Below are positions 15,626-26,400 of a DNA stretch of 64,000 nt, in pieces (the first letter of the stretch is position 1; each line of letters starts with the position of its first letter). Location: positions 1-64,000 of the forward strand of contig JBMZHG010000007.1 in the NCBI GenBank assembly GCA_049616325.1. Reading direction: 5' to 3'. The DNA comes from UBA11663 sp049616325. Its GTDB lineage: Bacteria; Bacteroidota; Bacteroidia; Flavobacteriales_D; Sanyastnellaceae. Below the pieces are notes generated by a model, which did no database searches, had not been told where the DNA came from, and saw nothing but the letters and a program-made list of their open reading frames with translations. The position numbers were made by a program, and so were the translations under genes.

Positions 15626-18600
15626 ATGCGCATGACGCAACGCCTCCTCTCCTTGGGAACGCTGATGGTGGGATTCGGCTGGGCGAGTTTCTCGCCTGTT
15701 GGGGCCCAAACCCCCGACCCGACCTTCCCCGTCAACGGCACCTACGACAAAGCCCTCGTCGCCACCGTGCTGGAACATGCGACCCTGCACCTCGACGCCA
15801 CGACCACGATTGAAGACGGCACGTTGGTGCTTCACCGCGGCCGAATTGTCGCCGCCGGGCCGTCCGCAACCGTCTCGCATGTCGGCCCTGCCGTCCGCCT
15901 GGACATGACGGGCCTCCATGTCTACCCCTCCTTTGTGGACGTGCACAGCGATTTCGGCATGCCGGAGGTTCAGGAATCCGGCTGGTCGCGCACGCCGCAA
16001 GACCTGAGTGACAAGAAAGGCGCCTACGGGTGGAACGAGGCGGTTCGGCCGGAAACGTCCGCCGCCTTGGTGTTCGATCCGAACGGCAACCAAGCCAAGG
16101 CCCTCCGCGAAGCAGGGTTCGGCGCGGTGCTTACCCACGTGCAAGACGGCGTGGTGCGAGGCACGGGCGCTGTGGTGTTGCCCTTGGAAGAGCCGCGTGA
16201 GGCTCTTCTCGCGACGGACGTGTCCTTCCACATGAGTTTCCGAAAGGGATCGTCGTCCCAGAACTACCCGAGTTCGTTGATGGGTGCCACCGCGCTTTTG
16301 CGCCAAACCCACCTCGACGCGCAGTGGTACGCCGAAGCGTCGACGCGGGGCATGGCGGGAGGAACCAACCTGTCTCTGGAAGCGTTCGTCGCGGCACAAG
16401 ACCTGCCCCGCGTGTTTTCTGCGGGCAGCTGGAAAGACGTGCTTCGTGCGGATGCGGTTCTGAAGGAGTTTGGGGTCGCGACGCCGATCATGCTGGGCCG
16501 AGGCGACGCGTACCAACGCGCTGAGGCGGTTGCGGCAACGGGCGTGCGGATGGCCGTTCCCGTGAACTACCCCAAGGGCTACGACGTGTCGGATCCGCAC
16601 CTCGCCCGGCTCATCGGCCTGGACGAACTCAAACACTGGGAACTTGCTCCGTCCAACGCTGCGCGATTGCATTCGGCCGGGGTGCCCTTGGCGTTCACGG
16701 CGCACGGCCTGAAAGACCCGGGAGCGTTTTTGAACGGCGTGCGCAAGGCCGTCAAGGAAGGGTTGCCGGAGCAGGAAGCGCTTCGGGCCTTGACTTCCAC
16801 GCCCGCCGCGTGGCTCGGTCTTGAGGCCGACCTCGGAAGTTTGCGCGCCGGCCGGGTGGCCAACGTGCTTGTCACAGATGGCCCGCTTTTTGACCAGAAG
16901 ACGCACCTCGTGGAGCACTGGGTTGCTGGGCAAGCAACCCCGATGCGCGACCGAGCCCCCTTGGACCTTGCTGGGTCGTACCATTTGAACGTGAACGACA
17001 GCGTGTACGCCCTGGAGGTCACGGGCGAACCGGGGAAGTGGAAGGCTTCGTGGGCCTTGAACGACACCACTGACCGGAAGGTGTCTCTAATCCTGGACAA
17101 CCGGACTGTGGTTTTGCGCATCCCGGCAGACGACGGACCGATTCGCCTGACTGGAAATGTGTGGATGGAGAGCCGGATTTGGGAGGGCTCAGGCCAAACC
17201 TCGGACGGACGCTGGTCCGACTGGTCCGCCATTCGAAACGAGGTCGCCCCCGGCGCTGACGAATCTCAGGCGGTCGACGGCGCAGACGCCGGTTCGCCCG
17301 AGGCAGGGATCGCCTCCGAGGGCAAGCCTGCCGCTTCTGAAGAACCGGCCGCCGCGACTTCGGAAACGGAATTGGATTTGTCGGGCGTCGTCTACCCCTT
17401 CACGGCGTACGGCTTGCCGGAACGTCTCGAGGCGGAGACGGTGTGCATTCGAGACGCGACGGTTTGGACGTGCGAGGACGAGGGCGTCCTGGAGGGCGCG
17501 GACGTGTTGATTCACGACGGCCGGCTCGCAGCGGTGGGCATCGACCTCGACCTGGCTGCACTTTTGCCGGCCGGCGTGACGGCCACGGAAATTGACGGCC
17601 GCGGGAAGCACGTGACGCCGGGTGTGATTGACGAACACACGCACATCGCCGTGGACCGCGGCGTGAACGAAGGCACGCAGGCGAGCAGTGCCGAGGTGTG
17701 GATCGGGCACGCCGTCGACAGCGAGGACGTGAACATGTACCGCCAACTGGCCGGCGGCGTCACGTGCGCTCAAATCTTGCACGGTTCCGCCAACCCCATT
17801 GGCGGCCAAAGTGCGATCATCAAATTCCGTTGGGGCGCCGAGCCTCAGGATCTGCTGTTCGACGAAGCGGTGCCCTTCATCAAGTTCGCGCTTGGGGAGA
17901 ATGTCAAGCAGAGCAATTGGGGGGACGGTTACCGCACCCGCTTTCCGCAAACCCGCATGGGGGTCGAGCAAGTGTACTACGACCACTTCATTCGGGCGCG
18001 TGAATACGGTCGGGCCCAACTCGAGTACCGCGTGGCCCTGCGAAACGCCAAGCGCAAAGACCTCCGCGAGGGACGCGGTCCAGTGGCCCCGCGGGTTGAT
18101 TTGGAATTGGAGACGCTTCTGCAAATCCTCAACGAAGAGCGGTTTGTGACCTGCCACAGCTACCGCCAAGACGAGATCAACATGCTCATGCACGTGGCCG
18201 ATTCGATGGGCTTCCGCCTCAACACCTTCACCCACATCCTCGAGGGCTACAAGGTGGCCGACAAGATGGCGGAGCACGGGGCCGGCGGCTCGAGCTTCAG
18301 CGACTGGTGGGCGTACAAATACGAAGTGAAGGACGCCATCCCGTACAACGGCGCGGTGCTGCACAACCAAGGGGTGGTGACGGCCTTCAATTCCGACGAC
18401 GCGGAGATGGCGCGCCGCCTCAACCAAGAAGCCGCCAAGGCGTACAAGTACGGCCGCGTGCCAGAGGAGGAGGCCCTGAAGTTTGTGACCCTCAATCCGG
18501 CCAAACTCCTGCACATCGACCACAAGACCGGCTCCCTCAAGCCCGGCAAAGATGCCGACGTGGTCGTGTGGTCGGACCACCCCCTGAGCATCAACGCCAA

Positions 18601-18808
18601 GGCGGAACAGACCTTCGTGGAAGGCGTTCGCTGCTTCGATTTGGAACGCGATCAGGCTTTGCGCGACGCGATGCGCGTCGAGCGCGCGCGCCTGACCGCC
18701 AAGATGTACGACGAGGGCTCGAGTTCGGGCCGCGGCGGCGCCAAGCGCCCCACCGAACGCGTCGAAACCCATTACCACTGCGACACCCTGACCGATGAAA
18801 ACCGCTAA
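15626..18808 (+). CDS. Secreted tandem amidohydrolase-domain protein
   Basis: Protein of 1060 residues with a signal peptide (ending SPVGAQ) and two amidohydrolase-like halves. The N-terminal half has lost the HxH metal motif (VYPSFVDVHSDFGMP). The C-terminal half keeps it (VTPGVIDEHTHIAVD), with further expected ligands in FVTCHSYR, FTHILEGYK and FNSDDAE, so only the second half is likely to be a working metal hydrolase. A linker rich in Ala, Glu and Ser separates them around residues 550-590. The substrate is unknown; imidazolonepropionase/dihydroorotase-like superfamily. The stop overlaps the start of the next amidohydrolase gene by 14 bases, so the two are probably translated together. 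Confidence 0.85.
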   Translation: MRMTQRLLSLGTLMVGFGWASFSPVGAQTPDPTFPVNGTYDKALVATVLEHATLHLDATTTIEDGTLVLHRGRIVAAGPSATVSHVGPAVRLDMTGLHVYPSFVDVHSDFGMPEVQESGWSRTPQDLSDKKGAYGWNEAVRPETSAALVFDPNGNQAKALREAGFGAVLTHVQDGVVRGTGAVVLPLEEPREALLATDVSFHMSFRKGSSSQNYPSSLMGATALLRQTHLDAQWYAEASTRGMAGGTNLSLEAFVAAQDLPRVFSAGSWKDVLRADAVLKEFGVATPIMLGRGDAYQRAEAVAATGVRMAVPVNYPKGYDVSDPHLARLIGLDELKHWELAPSNAARLHSAGVPLAFTAHGLKDPGAFLNGVRKAVKEGLPEQEALRALTSTPAAWLGLEADLGSLRAGRVANVLVTDGPLFDQKTHLVEHWVAGQATPMRDRAPLDLAGSYHLNVNDSVYALEVTGEPGKWKASWALNDTTDRKVSLILDNRTVVLRIPADDGPIRLTGNVWMESRIWEGSGQTSDGRWSDWSAIRNEVAPGADESQAVDGADAGSPEAGIASEGKPAASEEPAAATSETELDLSGVVYPFTAYGLPERLEAETVCIRDATVWTCEDEGVLEGADVLIHDGRLAAVGIDLDLAALLPAGVTATEIDGRGKHVTPGVIDEHTHIAVDRGVNEGTQASSAEVWIGHAVDSEDVNMYRQLAGGVTCAQILHGSANPIGGQSAIIKFRWGAEPQDLLFDEAVPFIKFALGENVKQSNWGDGYRTRFPQTRMGVEQVYYDHFIRAREYGRAQLEYRVALRNAKRKDLREGRGPVAPRVDLELETLLQILNEERFVTCHSYRQDEINMLMHVADSMGFRLNTFTHILEGYKVADKMAEHGAGGSSFSDWWAYKYEVKDAIPYNGAVLHNQGVVTAFNSDDAEMARRLNQEAAKAYKYGRVPEEEALKFVTLNPAKLLHIDHKTGSLKPGKDADVVVWSDHPLSINAKAEQTFVEGVRCFDLERDQALRDAMRVERARLTAKMYDEGSSSGRGGAKRPTERVETHYHCDTLTDENR

Positions 18809-20126
18809 GCAACTCTTCCTTTCTGCCGCGCTTGCCGCGGCCACGGCTGGGGCGTGGTCCCAGCCAACGCCTGCCCCGGAGCAGGCACGTTCCGTGTTGA
18901 TTTTGGGTGCCACGGCGCACCTCGGCACAGGCGACGTGCTCGAAGACTGTGCCGTGGGCTTCCGCGACGGTAAAATCGACTACGTCGGCCGCAGCTTCCA
19001 GGTCAACCGCCAGAAGTACGACGACCTTGTTGACGCCACCGGACAGCATCTGTACCCGGGTTTCATCGTGACCAACACCACGCTGGGCCTCCAAGAAATC
19101 GGAGCCGTACGCGCGACCCAAGACCAGTACGAGGTAGGCACCTTCCGCCCCAACGTTCGGTCGGTGATTGCCTTCAACACGGACAGCGAAATTCCCCCTA
19201 CTGTGCGCACCAACGGCGTTCTGATGGGCCAAATCACGCCCCGCGGCGGCGTGGTCTCCGGCTCCAGTGGCGTGGTGCACTTCGACGGGTGGAACTGGGA
19301 AGACGCGGCCATCGCCATGGTGGACGGCATCCACCTCAACTGGCCTTCGACGCACCACCGCCACAACAAGGACGGCAAAATCGACATCCAGCGGCGCAAG
19401 ACGTACGACCAACAGAAGCACGAAATTGAGCGGTTCTTTGGCGAGGCGCAAGCCTACGCGGAAGCGGCGCGAGGCGCGGTCACTGACCTGCGCTTCGAAG
19501 GAATGCGCGGCCTGTTCGACGGGTCGCTTTGCTTGTACGTCCACACGGACGACGCCCGCGCCATCACCGAGGCTGTGCACTTCAAGCGCGACGTCGGCAT
19601 CGAGCGCATGGCCGTTGTTGGAGGCTACGATGCCTACCTCGTGGCGGACCTCCTTCGTGAAAACAACGTGGCGGTCATGCTCCAAAGCGTGCACAGCCTG
19701 CCTCGCTTTGCGGACGACGACGTCGATTTGCCCTTCAAGCTTCCCAAGCTGCTGATGGACGAAGGCCTCACCGTCGCGCTCCAGGTCGACAAGCGCATGA
19801 CGGAGATGAACTCGCGAAACCTTCCCTTCTACGCCGGCACGGCCCGTGCCTACGGCCTTACGGAGGAGCAAGCCATCCAGGCGCTGACGCGCAACCCGGC
19901 CCGAATCCTCGGCATCGACGACCAAGTCGGCACGTTGGAGCGCGGCAAGACGGCGACCTTGTTCTTGTCCGAAGGGGACGCGCTTGACATGCGGACCAAC
20001 AGCTTGACGTACGCGTGGATCGAGGGACGCCAAATCGACCTCGACAACCGCCAGCGACAGCTCTACCGGAAGTTCCAAACGAAGTACGGGGCCGAGATCC
20101 TCGATGGCCCGGCACCAAGCAATTAA
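18795..20126 (+). CDS. Secreted amidohydrolase-family protein lacking the HxH motif
   Basis: Protein of 443 residues: signal peptide (MKTAKQLFLSAALAAATAGA), then an amidohydrolase/imidazolonepropionase-like fold (VLILGATAHLGTGDVLEDCAVGF; LYPGF). Where HxH is expected the sequence is IVTNTTLG, and later barrel residues (TRNPARILGIDDQVGTLERG) are conserved only as structure. It is therefore probably not a metal-dependent hydrolase on its own and may be a partner of the preceding tandem protein (inference). It overlaps that gene by 14 bases in a different frame. It converges on trpS. Confidence 0.82.
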   Translation: MKTAKQLFLSAALAAATAGAWSQPTPAPEQARSVLILGATAHLGTGDVLEDCAVGFRDGKIDYVGRSFQVNRQKYDDLVDATGQHLYPGFIVTNTTLGLQEIGAVRATQDQYEVGTFRPNVRSVIAFNTDSEIPPTVRTNGVLMGQITPRGGVVSGSSGVVHFDGWNWEDAAIAMVDGIHLNWPSTHHRHNKDGKIDIQRRKTYDQQKHEIERFFGEAQAYAEAARGAVTDLRFEGMRGLFDGSLCLYVHTDDARAITEAVHFKRDVGIERMAVVGGYDAYLVADLLRENNVAVMLQSVHSLPRFADDDVDLPFKLPKLLMDEGLTVALQVDKRMTEMNSRNLPFYAGTARAYGLTEEQAIQALTRNPARILGIDDQVGTLERGKTATLFLSEGDALDMRTNSLTYAWIEGRQIDLDNRQRQLYRKFQTKYGAEILDGPAPSN

Positions 20127-20141
20127 GAAGAGAGGCTTGGT

Positions 20142-21113
20142 TCAGTAGCCAGCGCGCTCCCGAACGCGAGCCAACACGTCCGCTGCGACGGTACGGGCTT
20201 TCTCGGCGCCTTGGGCGAGGGCCTCGTCGATTTGGGCCTTGTCGGCCATGAGCTCGTGAAAGCGTGCGCGCTCGTCGGCGAAGCCGTCCACGAGGGCTTC
20301 AAGCAAGGCCTTTTTTGCGTGGCCCCAGCCGTACCCTCCCGCTTGCAGTTGCTTCGCCATCTCGTCGGCCTGCGCCTCGCTCGCCACAAGGCGGTACAGG
20401 CTGTGGGTGACGTTGGCTTCGGGGTCCTTGGGGTCTTCGAGTGGCGTGGCGTCGGTGACGATTTCCTTGTTGATGCGCTTTTTCAGGGCCTTGGGGTCGT
20501 CAAAGATGTTGAGGGTGTTGTCCCGTGACTTGGACATTTTGCCGCCGTCGAGGCCGGGAACGTACATCGTGGCTTCGCGGGTTAGGGCTTCCGGCAACAC
20601 AAACGTCTCGCCCATTGCGTGGTTGAAACGGCTCGCGACGTCGCGGGTCATTTCGAGGTGTTGCATTTGGTCTTTGCCCACAGGCACGAGGTCCGCGTCG
20701 TAGAGCAAGATGTCCGCGGCCATCAGCATGGGGTAGGCGAACAGCCCGGCGTTCACGTCGCCGAGGCGGTCTTGCTTGTCCTTGAAGCTGTGCGCCAAGG
20801 TCATGCGCGAGTAGGGGAAGTAGCACTGCAGGTACCACGCGAGCTCGGTGCATTCGGGCACGTCGCTTTGGCGGTAGAACACTGTCCGTTCCGTGTCCAG
20901 CCCAAACGCCATCCACGTCGCCGCCACCGCATAGGTGTTCTCGCGCAGGGTGGCGCCGTCCTTGATTTGCGTGAGCGAGTGCAGGTCCGCGATGAACAAG
21001 AAGCTCTCGTTTGAGCCTTCGTTCGCCAATTCAATCGCCGGCTTGATCGCCCCCAGGATGTTTCCGAGGTGCGGGGTTCCGGTGCTTTGGATGCCTGTCA
21101 GGACGCGTGCCAT
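20142..21113 (-). CDS. trpS: Tryptophan--tRNA ligase
   Basis: Class I aminoacyl-tRNA synthetase charging tRNA-Trp; 323 residues, normal for the family. The HIGH-equivalent is TGTPHLGNILGAI near the N-terminus. KMSKS is intact in DGGKMSKSRDN. TrpS features GKDQMQHLEMTRD and PMLMAADILLY are present. The ATG at 21113 begins MARVLTGIQSTG, the usual TrpS start. It lies 10 bp after the bacilliredoxin gene on the same strand and may be cotranscribed with it and aspS. Confidence 0.97.
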   Translation of the reverse strand: MARVLTGIQSTGTPHLGNILGAIKPAIELANEGSNESFLFIADLHSLTQIKDGATLRENTYAVAATWMAFGLDTERTVFYRQSDVPECTELAWYLQCYFPYSRMTLAHSFKDKQDRLGDVNAGLFAYPMLMAADILLYDADLVPVGKDQMQHLEMTRDVASRFNHAMGETFVLPEALTREATMYVPGLDGGKMSKSRDNTLNIFDDPKALKKRINKEIVTDATPLEDPKDPEANVTHSLYRLVASEAQADEMAKQLQAGGYGWGHAKKALLEALVDGFADERARFHELMADKAQIDEALAQGAEKARTVAADVLARVRERAGY

Positions 21114-21123
21114 GCTGCGAATT

Positions 21124-21534
21124 TCAGCAGAACTCGTCGAATGCCATCTTGAGGTGGTCGGCGATCATCTCGGCGGTTCGGCCTTCGATGTGGTGACGCT
21201 CCACCATGGCCGCCAAACGGCCGTCCTTGAACAACGCCACGCAAGGCGAAGACGGAGGGTAGGGGAGCATGAATTTGCGGGCGCGGTCGACGGCTTCACG
21301 GTCGACGCCCGCAAACGCCGTGGTCAAGTTCGTGGGCACCTTGCTGTGCTGAACCGCGAGCTTGACGCCTGGGCGCATGGAGCCGGCGGCACAACCGCAG
21401 ACGCTGTTAAGGACCACCAGCGTGGTGCCTTCTTTGGCGAGGGCCGTGTCGACGTCGGCTTCGGTGATCAATTCTGAGAAACCGGCCTCGGTGAGGTCCG
21501 CTTTCATGGGGGCTACCATTTCAGGAGGGTACAT
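21124..21534 (-). CDS. Bacilliredoxin, BrxA/BrxB (YphP/YqiW) family
   Basis: Small thioredoxin-fold protein (136 residues) that removes bacillithiol or other low-molecular-weight thiols from protein cysteines in Firmicutes; homologues are common in Bacteroidota. The family's CGC active site is intact in VLNSVCGCAAGSMRPG (about residues 50-54), followed by TAFAGVDREAVDRAR and PYPPSSPCVALFKDG. The start MYPPEMVAPMKADL is typical. It is flanked by trpS and aspS on the same strand. Confidence 0.93.
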   Translation of the reverse strand: MYPPEMVAPMKADLTEAGFSELITEADVDTALAKEGTTLVVLNSVCGCAAGSMRPGVKLAVQHSKVPTNLTTAFAGVDREAVDRARKFMLPYPPSSPCVALFKDGRLAAMVERHHIEGRTAEMIADHLKMAFDEFC

Positions 21535-21570
21535 CGTTGTGGAATTTCAGGGTTGGACAGTCAACAGGCG

Positions 21571-23337
21571 TCACGCGTCGGTGTTCTCGTCCGGCGCGGT
21601 GGAGCGCAAGAAAAGTTCGTCGTACTGTTCGTCGTGGATGGGCGAAGGCGCGTCGATCATGACGTCGCGGCCGCTGTTGTTCTTGGGGAAGGCGATGAAA
21701 TCGCGGATGCTGTCGCTGCCGCCAAACAAGCTGCACAAGCGGTCAAAACCGAGGGCCAACCCGCCGTGCGGCGGCGCGCCGTATTGGAACGCGTCCATCA
21801 AGAACCCAAACTGTGCCTGCGCCTCTTCGGGCGTGAACCCAAGGAGGTCAAACATGCGCGCCTGGATGTCTTTGTCGTGAATTCGGATGGACCCCCCGCC
21901 AATCTCGACGCCGTTGATGACCATGTCGTAGGCGTTCGCCTTGACCGCACCGGGATCCGATTCAAGGATGTCCATTTGCTCGGGCTTGGGCGACGTGAAG
22001 GGGTGGTGCATGGCGTGGTAGCGCTCGGTGTCTTCGTCCCATTCGAGGAGCGGGAAGTCGACGACCCACAGGGGCTTGAAGACCTTGGGATCGCGGAGGC
22101 CGAGCTCGGCGCCCAGGTGCAGGCGGAGTTCGCAAAGCTGCTTGCGCACCTTGTCGAGGTCGCCGCTGAGCATCAAGACCAGGTCACCCGCCTTGGCACC
22201 GGAGTGCGCGGCCCAGGCCGCCTGGTCTTCGGGGCTGAAGAATTTGTCGACGCTCGATTTGAACGTGCCGTCTTCGTTGACCTTGCAGTACACGAGGCCC
22301 TTGGCGCCGATTTGGGGGCGCTTGACCCAGTCCGTCAACTTGTCGAGCTGCTTTCGCGTGTAGGACGCGCAGCCGGGAGCCACGATGCCGAGCACGGCTT
22401 CCGCCGAGTCGAACACGCCGAAGCCTTTGCCTTGCGCCACGGGGGCGAAGTCCACGAACTCCATGTCGAAGCGCACGTCCGGCTTGTCGCTGCCGTAGCG
22501 GCGCATTGCCTCGTCGTAGTCCATGCGTGGGAACTCCTCCACCTCGACGTCGAGGACCACCTTGAACAGGTGTCGCACCATGCCTTCGAACGTGTTCAGG
22601 ATGTCTTCCTGTTCCACGAAGGCCATCTCACAGTCGATTTGGGTGAACTCCGGCTGGCGGTCGGCGCGAAGGTCTTCGTCGCGGAAGCACTTCACGATTT
22701 GGTAGTAGCGGTCAAACCCGCTGACCATGAGCAGCTGCTTGAAGGTTTGGGGGCTCTGCGGCAGGGCGTAGAACTGGCCGGGGTTCATGCGGCTGGGCAC
22801 CACAAAGTCGCGGGCGCCTTCCGGCGTGGACTTGATGAGGTACGGCGTTTCGACGTCGATGAAGCCCACGCTGTCGAGGTACTTCCGCGTTTCGATGCCC
22901 ACGCGGTGACGCAGGAAGAGGTTGTTTTGGACGGGCTTGCGTCGCAAGTCCAAATACCGGTACTGCATCCGCAAATCGTCGCCGCCGTCGGTCTCGTCCT
23001 CGATCGTGAACGGGGGCGTCTTCGCGGCGTTGAGTACCTCAAGGCGCGTCACGTCGATTTCGATGTCGCCGGTTGGCACGCGGTTGTTCTTCGACTCGCG
23101 CTCCCGCACGGCACCTTCCACCTTGATCACAAACTCGCGGCCGAGCTTGCGAGCCTGCGTGCAGAGCTCCGCGTTGGAGTCCATGTTGAAGGCGAGTTGG
23201 GTCAGCCCGTAGCGGTCCCGAAGGTCCACAAACGTCATCCCGCCCAAGTCGCGGGTTCGCTGCACCCATCCGCTGAGCGTGACGTGGGTGCCTGCATGGT
23301 CGAGGCGGAGTTCTCCGCAAGTGTGCGTTCGATGCAT
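21571..23337 (-). CDS. aspS: Aspartate--tRNA ligase
   Basis: Class II synthetase of 588 residues. An N-terminal OB-fold anticodon-binding domain (MHRTHTCGELRLDHAGTHVT, WVQRTRDLGGMTFVDLRD) is followed by class II motif 2 (CFRDEDLRADRQPEFTQID), the bacterial GAD insertion in the middle, and motif 3 (GLALGFDRL) near the C-terminus. It ends with the AspRS-specific IRDFIAFPKN region. Its length and domain order match bacterial AspRS. It is divergent from the M1 peptidase gene across a 64-bp spacer. Confidence 0.98.
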   Translation of the reverse strand: MHRTHTCGELRLDHAGTHVTLSGWVQRTRDLGGMTFVDLRDRYGLTQLAFNMDSNAELCTQARKLGREFVIKVEGAVRERESKNNRVPTGDIEIDVTRLEVLNAAKTPPFTIEDETDGGDDLRMQYRYLDLRRKPVQNNLFLRHRVGIETRKYLDSVGFIDVETPYLIKSTPEGARDFVVPSRMNPGQFYALPQSPQTFKQLLMVSGFDRYYQIVKCFRDEDLRADRQPEFTQIDCEMAFVEQEDILNTFEGMVRHLFKVVLDVEVEEFPRMDYDEAMRRYGSDKPDVRFDMEFVDFAPVAQGKGFGVFDSAEAVLGIVAPGCASYTRKQLDKLTDWVKRPQIGAKGLVYCKVNEDGTFKSSVDKFFSPEDQAAWAAHSGAKAGDLVLMLSGDLDKVRKQLCELRLHLGAELGLRDPKVFKPLWVVDFPLLEWDEDTERYHAMHHPFTSPKPEQMDILESDPGAVKANAYDMVINGVEIGGGSIRIHDKDIQARMFDLLGFTPEEAQAQFGFLMDAFQYGAPPHGGLALGFDRLCSLFGGSDSIRDFIAFPKNNSGRDVMIDAPSPIHDEQYDELFLRSTAPDENTDA

Positions 23338-23401
23338 GGGACCCCAAAGTTACCACGTCCCGCCCGGGCACGGAAGCGCTTGCCCCGCCTAACTTGCGCG
23401 C

Positions 23402-26400
23402 ATGAACGTTCGCCTTCGATTCGCCGCGGTTTGGGCCCTGTTCCTCACCGTCGCGACCCCCCTCGATTTCTTCGCCCAAACGTGGCAACAACAGGTCGAC
23501 TCCGACATCCGCGTGACCCTCGACGACACGCGTCACGAACTGCACGGGGACATCGCGATCACGTACCACAACAACAGCCCGGAAACCCTGGATTTCGTGT
23601 GGATGCACTTGTGGCCCAACGCCTACCGGAACGGCAAGACGGCGCTGGCAAAGCAGCAGTTCCGCGACGGCGAGATGTTCATGTTTTACGCCATGAGCCG
23701 GGACCTCGGTGGCATTGACTCGCTGGCCTTCAGCTCGAACGGGCAGGCCTTGGAATGGAGCTACCACCCCGAGCACATTGACATCGCCAAGGTCATGCTC
23801 CCTGCGCCCCTTGGACCGGGACAGTCGGTGGAGCTGAGCACGCCGTTCCGGGTGGAGTTGCCGAGCGGGAAGATTTCGCGTTTGGGCCACTTGGGCGAAT
23901 CGTACCAAATCACGCAGTGGTACCCCAAACCCGCGGTCTTCGACGCCGACGGCTGGCACCCGATGCCCTACCTCAACCAGGGCGAATTCTACTCCGAGTA
24001 CGGCACCTTCGACGTCCGCATCACGCTTCCGAAGAACTACACCGTCGGCGCCACGGGCGACTTCGTGACGGGGTCGGAAGACAACGACGCGGAGGCGGCA
24101 CGACTCGACAGCCTCGTCGCGGCGTCTGAGGACTGGAGCGACCGTGGGGGGTGGGAAGACGCCACCAACGACTTTCCGCCTTCGTCCAAGCGCACGAAGA
24201 CGCTTCACTACCGCCAGTCGCGTGTGCACGACTTCGCGTGGTTTGCCGACAAGCGCTACAAGGTGCTGCGCGGCGAGGTACGCTTGCCGGGCGAGGACCG
24301 GGTGGTCACCACCTGGTCGATGTTCACCCCAGAAAGCGGCAAGCTGTGGCAGCGCGCCCCGGAATACCTCCACGACGCGACTTTCTACTATTCGCTATGG
24401 AACGGCGACTACCCCTACGACCAAGTCACCGCGGTGGACGGCACGATCTCGGCGGGCGGCGGCATGGAATACCCCAACGTGACGGTCATCGGAAACATGG
24501 GAAGCGATTCCGGTTTGGAAACGGTCATCGTCCACGAGGTCGGTCACAACTGGTTCTACGGCATCCTTGGAAGCAACGAGCGAGACAACGCGTGGATGGA
24601 CGAGGGCATCAACTCGTTCAACGAGACTCGCTACATCCTGACGAAGTACGGCGAGGACAAGGGCCTGAATTTCCTGGTGGGCAACAGCAACCTCGCCAAG
24701 CGGTTTGACGTCGACGATTTCCGCTACAAGTGGATCGACGAGTTGAGCTACTTGTTCCCCGCGCGCTTAGGAGTGGATCAGCCCATGCAATGCCACAGCA
24801 ACAGCCTTACGTCCCTCAATTACGGCGCCATCATTTACAAGAAGACAGCCGCCGCGTTCGCCATGTTGCAATCGCACTTGGGCACCGAGCGCTTCGACGC
24901 GGCGATGCAGACGTACTTCGACACGTGGAAGTTCCGACACCCGTCGCCGGCGGATTTGCGGGCGAGCATGGAGGCGTCGACGGGAGAGGATTTGGCTTGG
25001 TTCTTCGAAGATTGGGTCCAAACCACCAAGCGCAACGACCTCAAGCTCGTCTCCACCAACGCGAAGGCGTCCGGACCGGCGACGTTCCGTGGCATCAAGG
25101 TGCGCAACGTCGGCGAGCTGAGCTCGCCCGCCCGAGTCTCCGGCCTGAAAGGCGATTCCGTGGTGGTGGTTGTCGATTTGCCGCTCCTGGCCCCTGGCGA
25201 GGTCGGCGAGGCACCCTGTCCTCAGGTCGACGTGGACCGCTGGGTCCTGGACCACAACCGCTCCACACTCGATTACAACCGCAAAAACAACGTGCGGCAC
25301 ACCCGCATGCTCGGCGGGGTGGAGCCCCTTCAGGTGCGCATGTTGACTCGGTTGGAAGACCCGGAGCGGACGCAGTTGTTTTGGGCGCCTGCGATGGGGT
25401 GGAACCACCACGACGGGTTGATGCTTGGAGCCACCCTCCACAACTCCGCGCTTCCGTGGCGCGACGTGATCTGGCGCTGGACGCCCCTTGTGGGCCGAGA
25501 CCGATTCCAGGGCGGCGTGAACCTCGAAGGCCTGTTGGCGGTCGAGGGAAGGCATGGAGATTTCAGCTGGGCGCTGAAGAGCCGACGGTTTGGGGCCATT
25601 GAATTCCTTCAGCCCAACGCAGCTCAGGCTTATGTCGCATTGAATCCAGAGCCGCTGACTCGAACGTCTTTGGGCGTAGCGTACCGTTTGAATGCCGACC
25701 CCACCAGCCCTTTCGATGCCACCGTGTCGACGGAATTCATCCACATCGACGGGTACCAAGACCAATTTTGGCTGAGCGAACCTCCGGTGATTCGTCGCAT
25801 GGCCGCACGAGCTGAACTTAAGGTCACCCACAGGCTGGAGGGACTTCCGGGCGCGCGCCAATCGTTGTCGATTCGGACGACCCGCGTGCAGCACGACGGC
25901 GTGGACGTATTCCTCCCCGATCCGCCGTTGCCCGCGACCACGACCAACCACGTGATGGATGCGTGGTACCACCTCGAACGCAAAGTGCCGTCCGCCGGCC
26001 GCGACGGACAGTGGAGCGTGGATGCGCGGGTCGTCGCAGTGGAAGGGTGGCAGGAGTTTGGGGCGGCGGCGGCCGGCCCCCAAGCGTCCTTTGATCCGTT
26101 GGTCGACGCGCTGGTGCTTTATCGTGGTGCAGACACGTCGTCGGGTTCGTGGCTGTCGCGCCAGGCCAACCTCGAGCGCGGTGGATTGCCTTTGAACTTG
26201 GTGTCGTCTCGCGGCTTCTCGTCGCTGAGCGCGGAAATGCGCCTGCCCATGGGGTTGCCCATTTCGGTTCAGGCCGGGGGCGCCTTGGCGCGGAACCGCG
26301 AGTGGGGCGTTGGCACGCCGGTTGCCGAGCGTTTGCACCTGGTGGCCTCGGGCTGTTTGGACTTGGGTCCAGTGCGTGTGTCTGTGCCCATGTGGACGCG

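Noticed and set aside
15533..16984. N-terminal extension of the NifU-like frame
   Set aside because: It runs antisense through the amidohydrolase gene; the Nfu domain starts at the ATG at 15532.
21553..23718. A 721-codon plus-strand frame opposite aspS
   Set aside because: Mirror of a strongly conserved gene, biased composition, no motifs.
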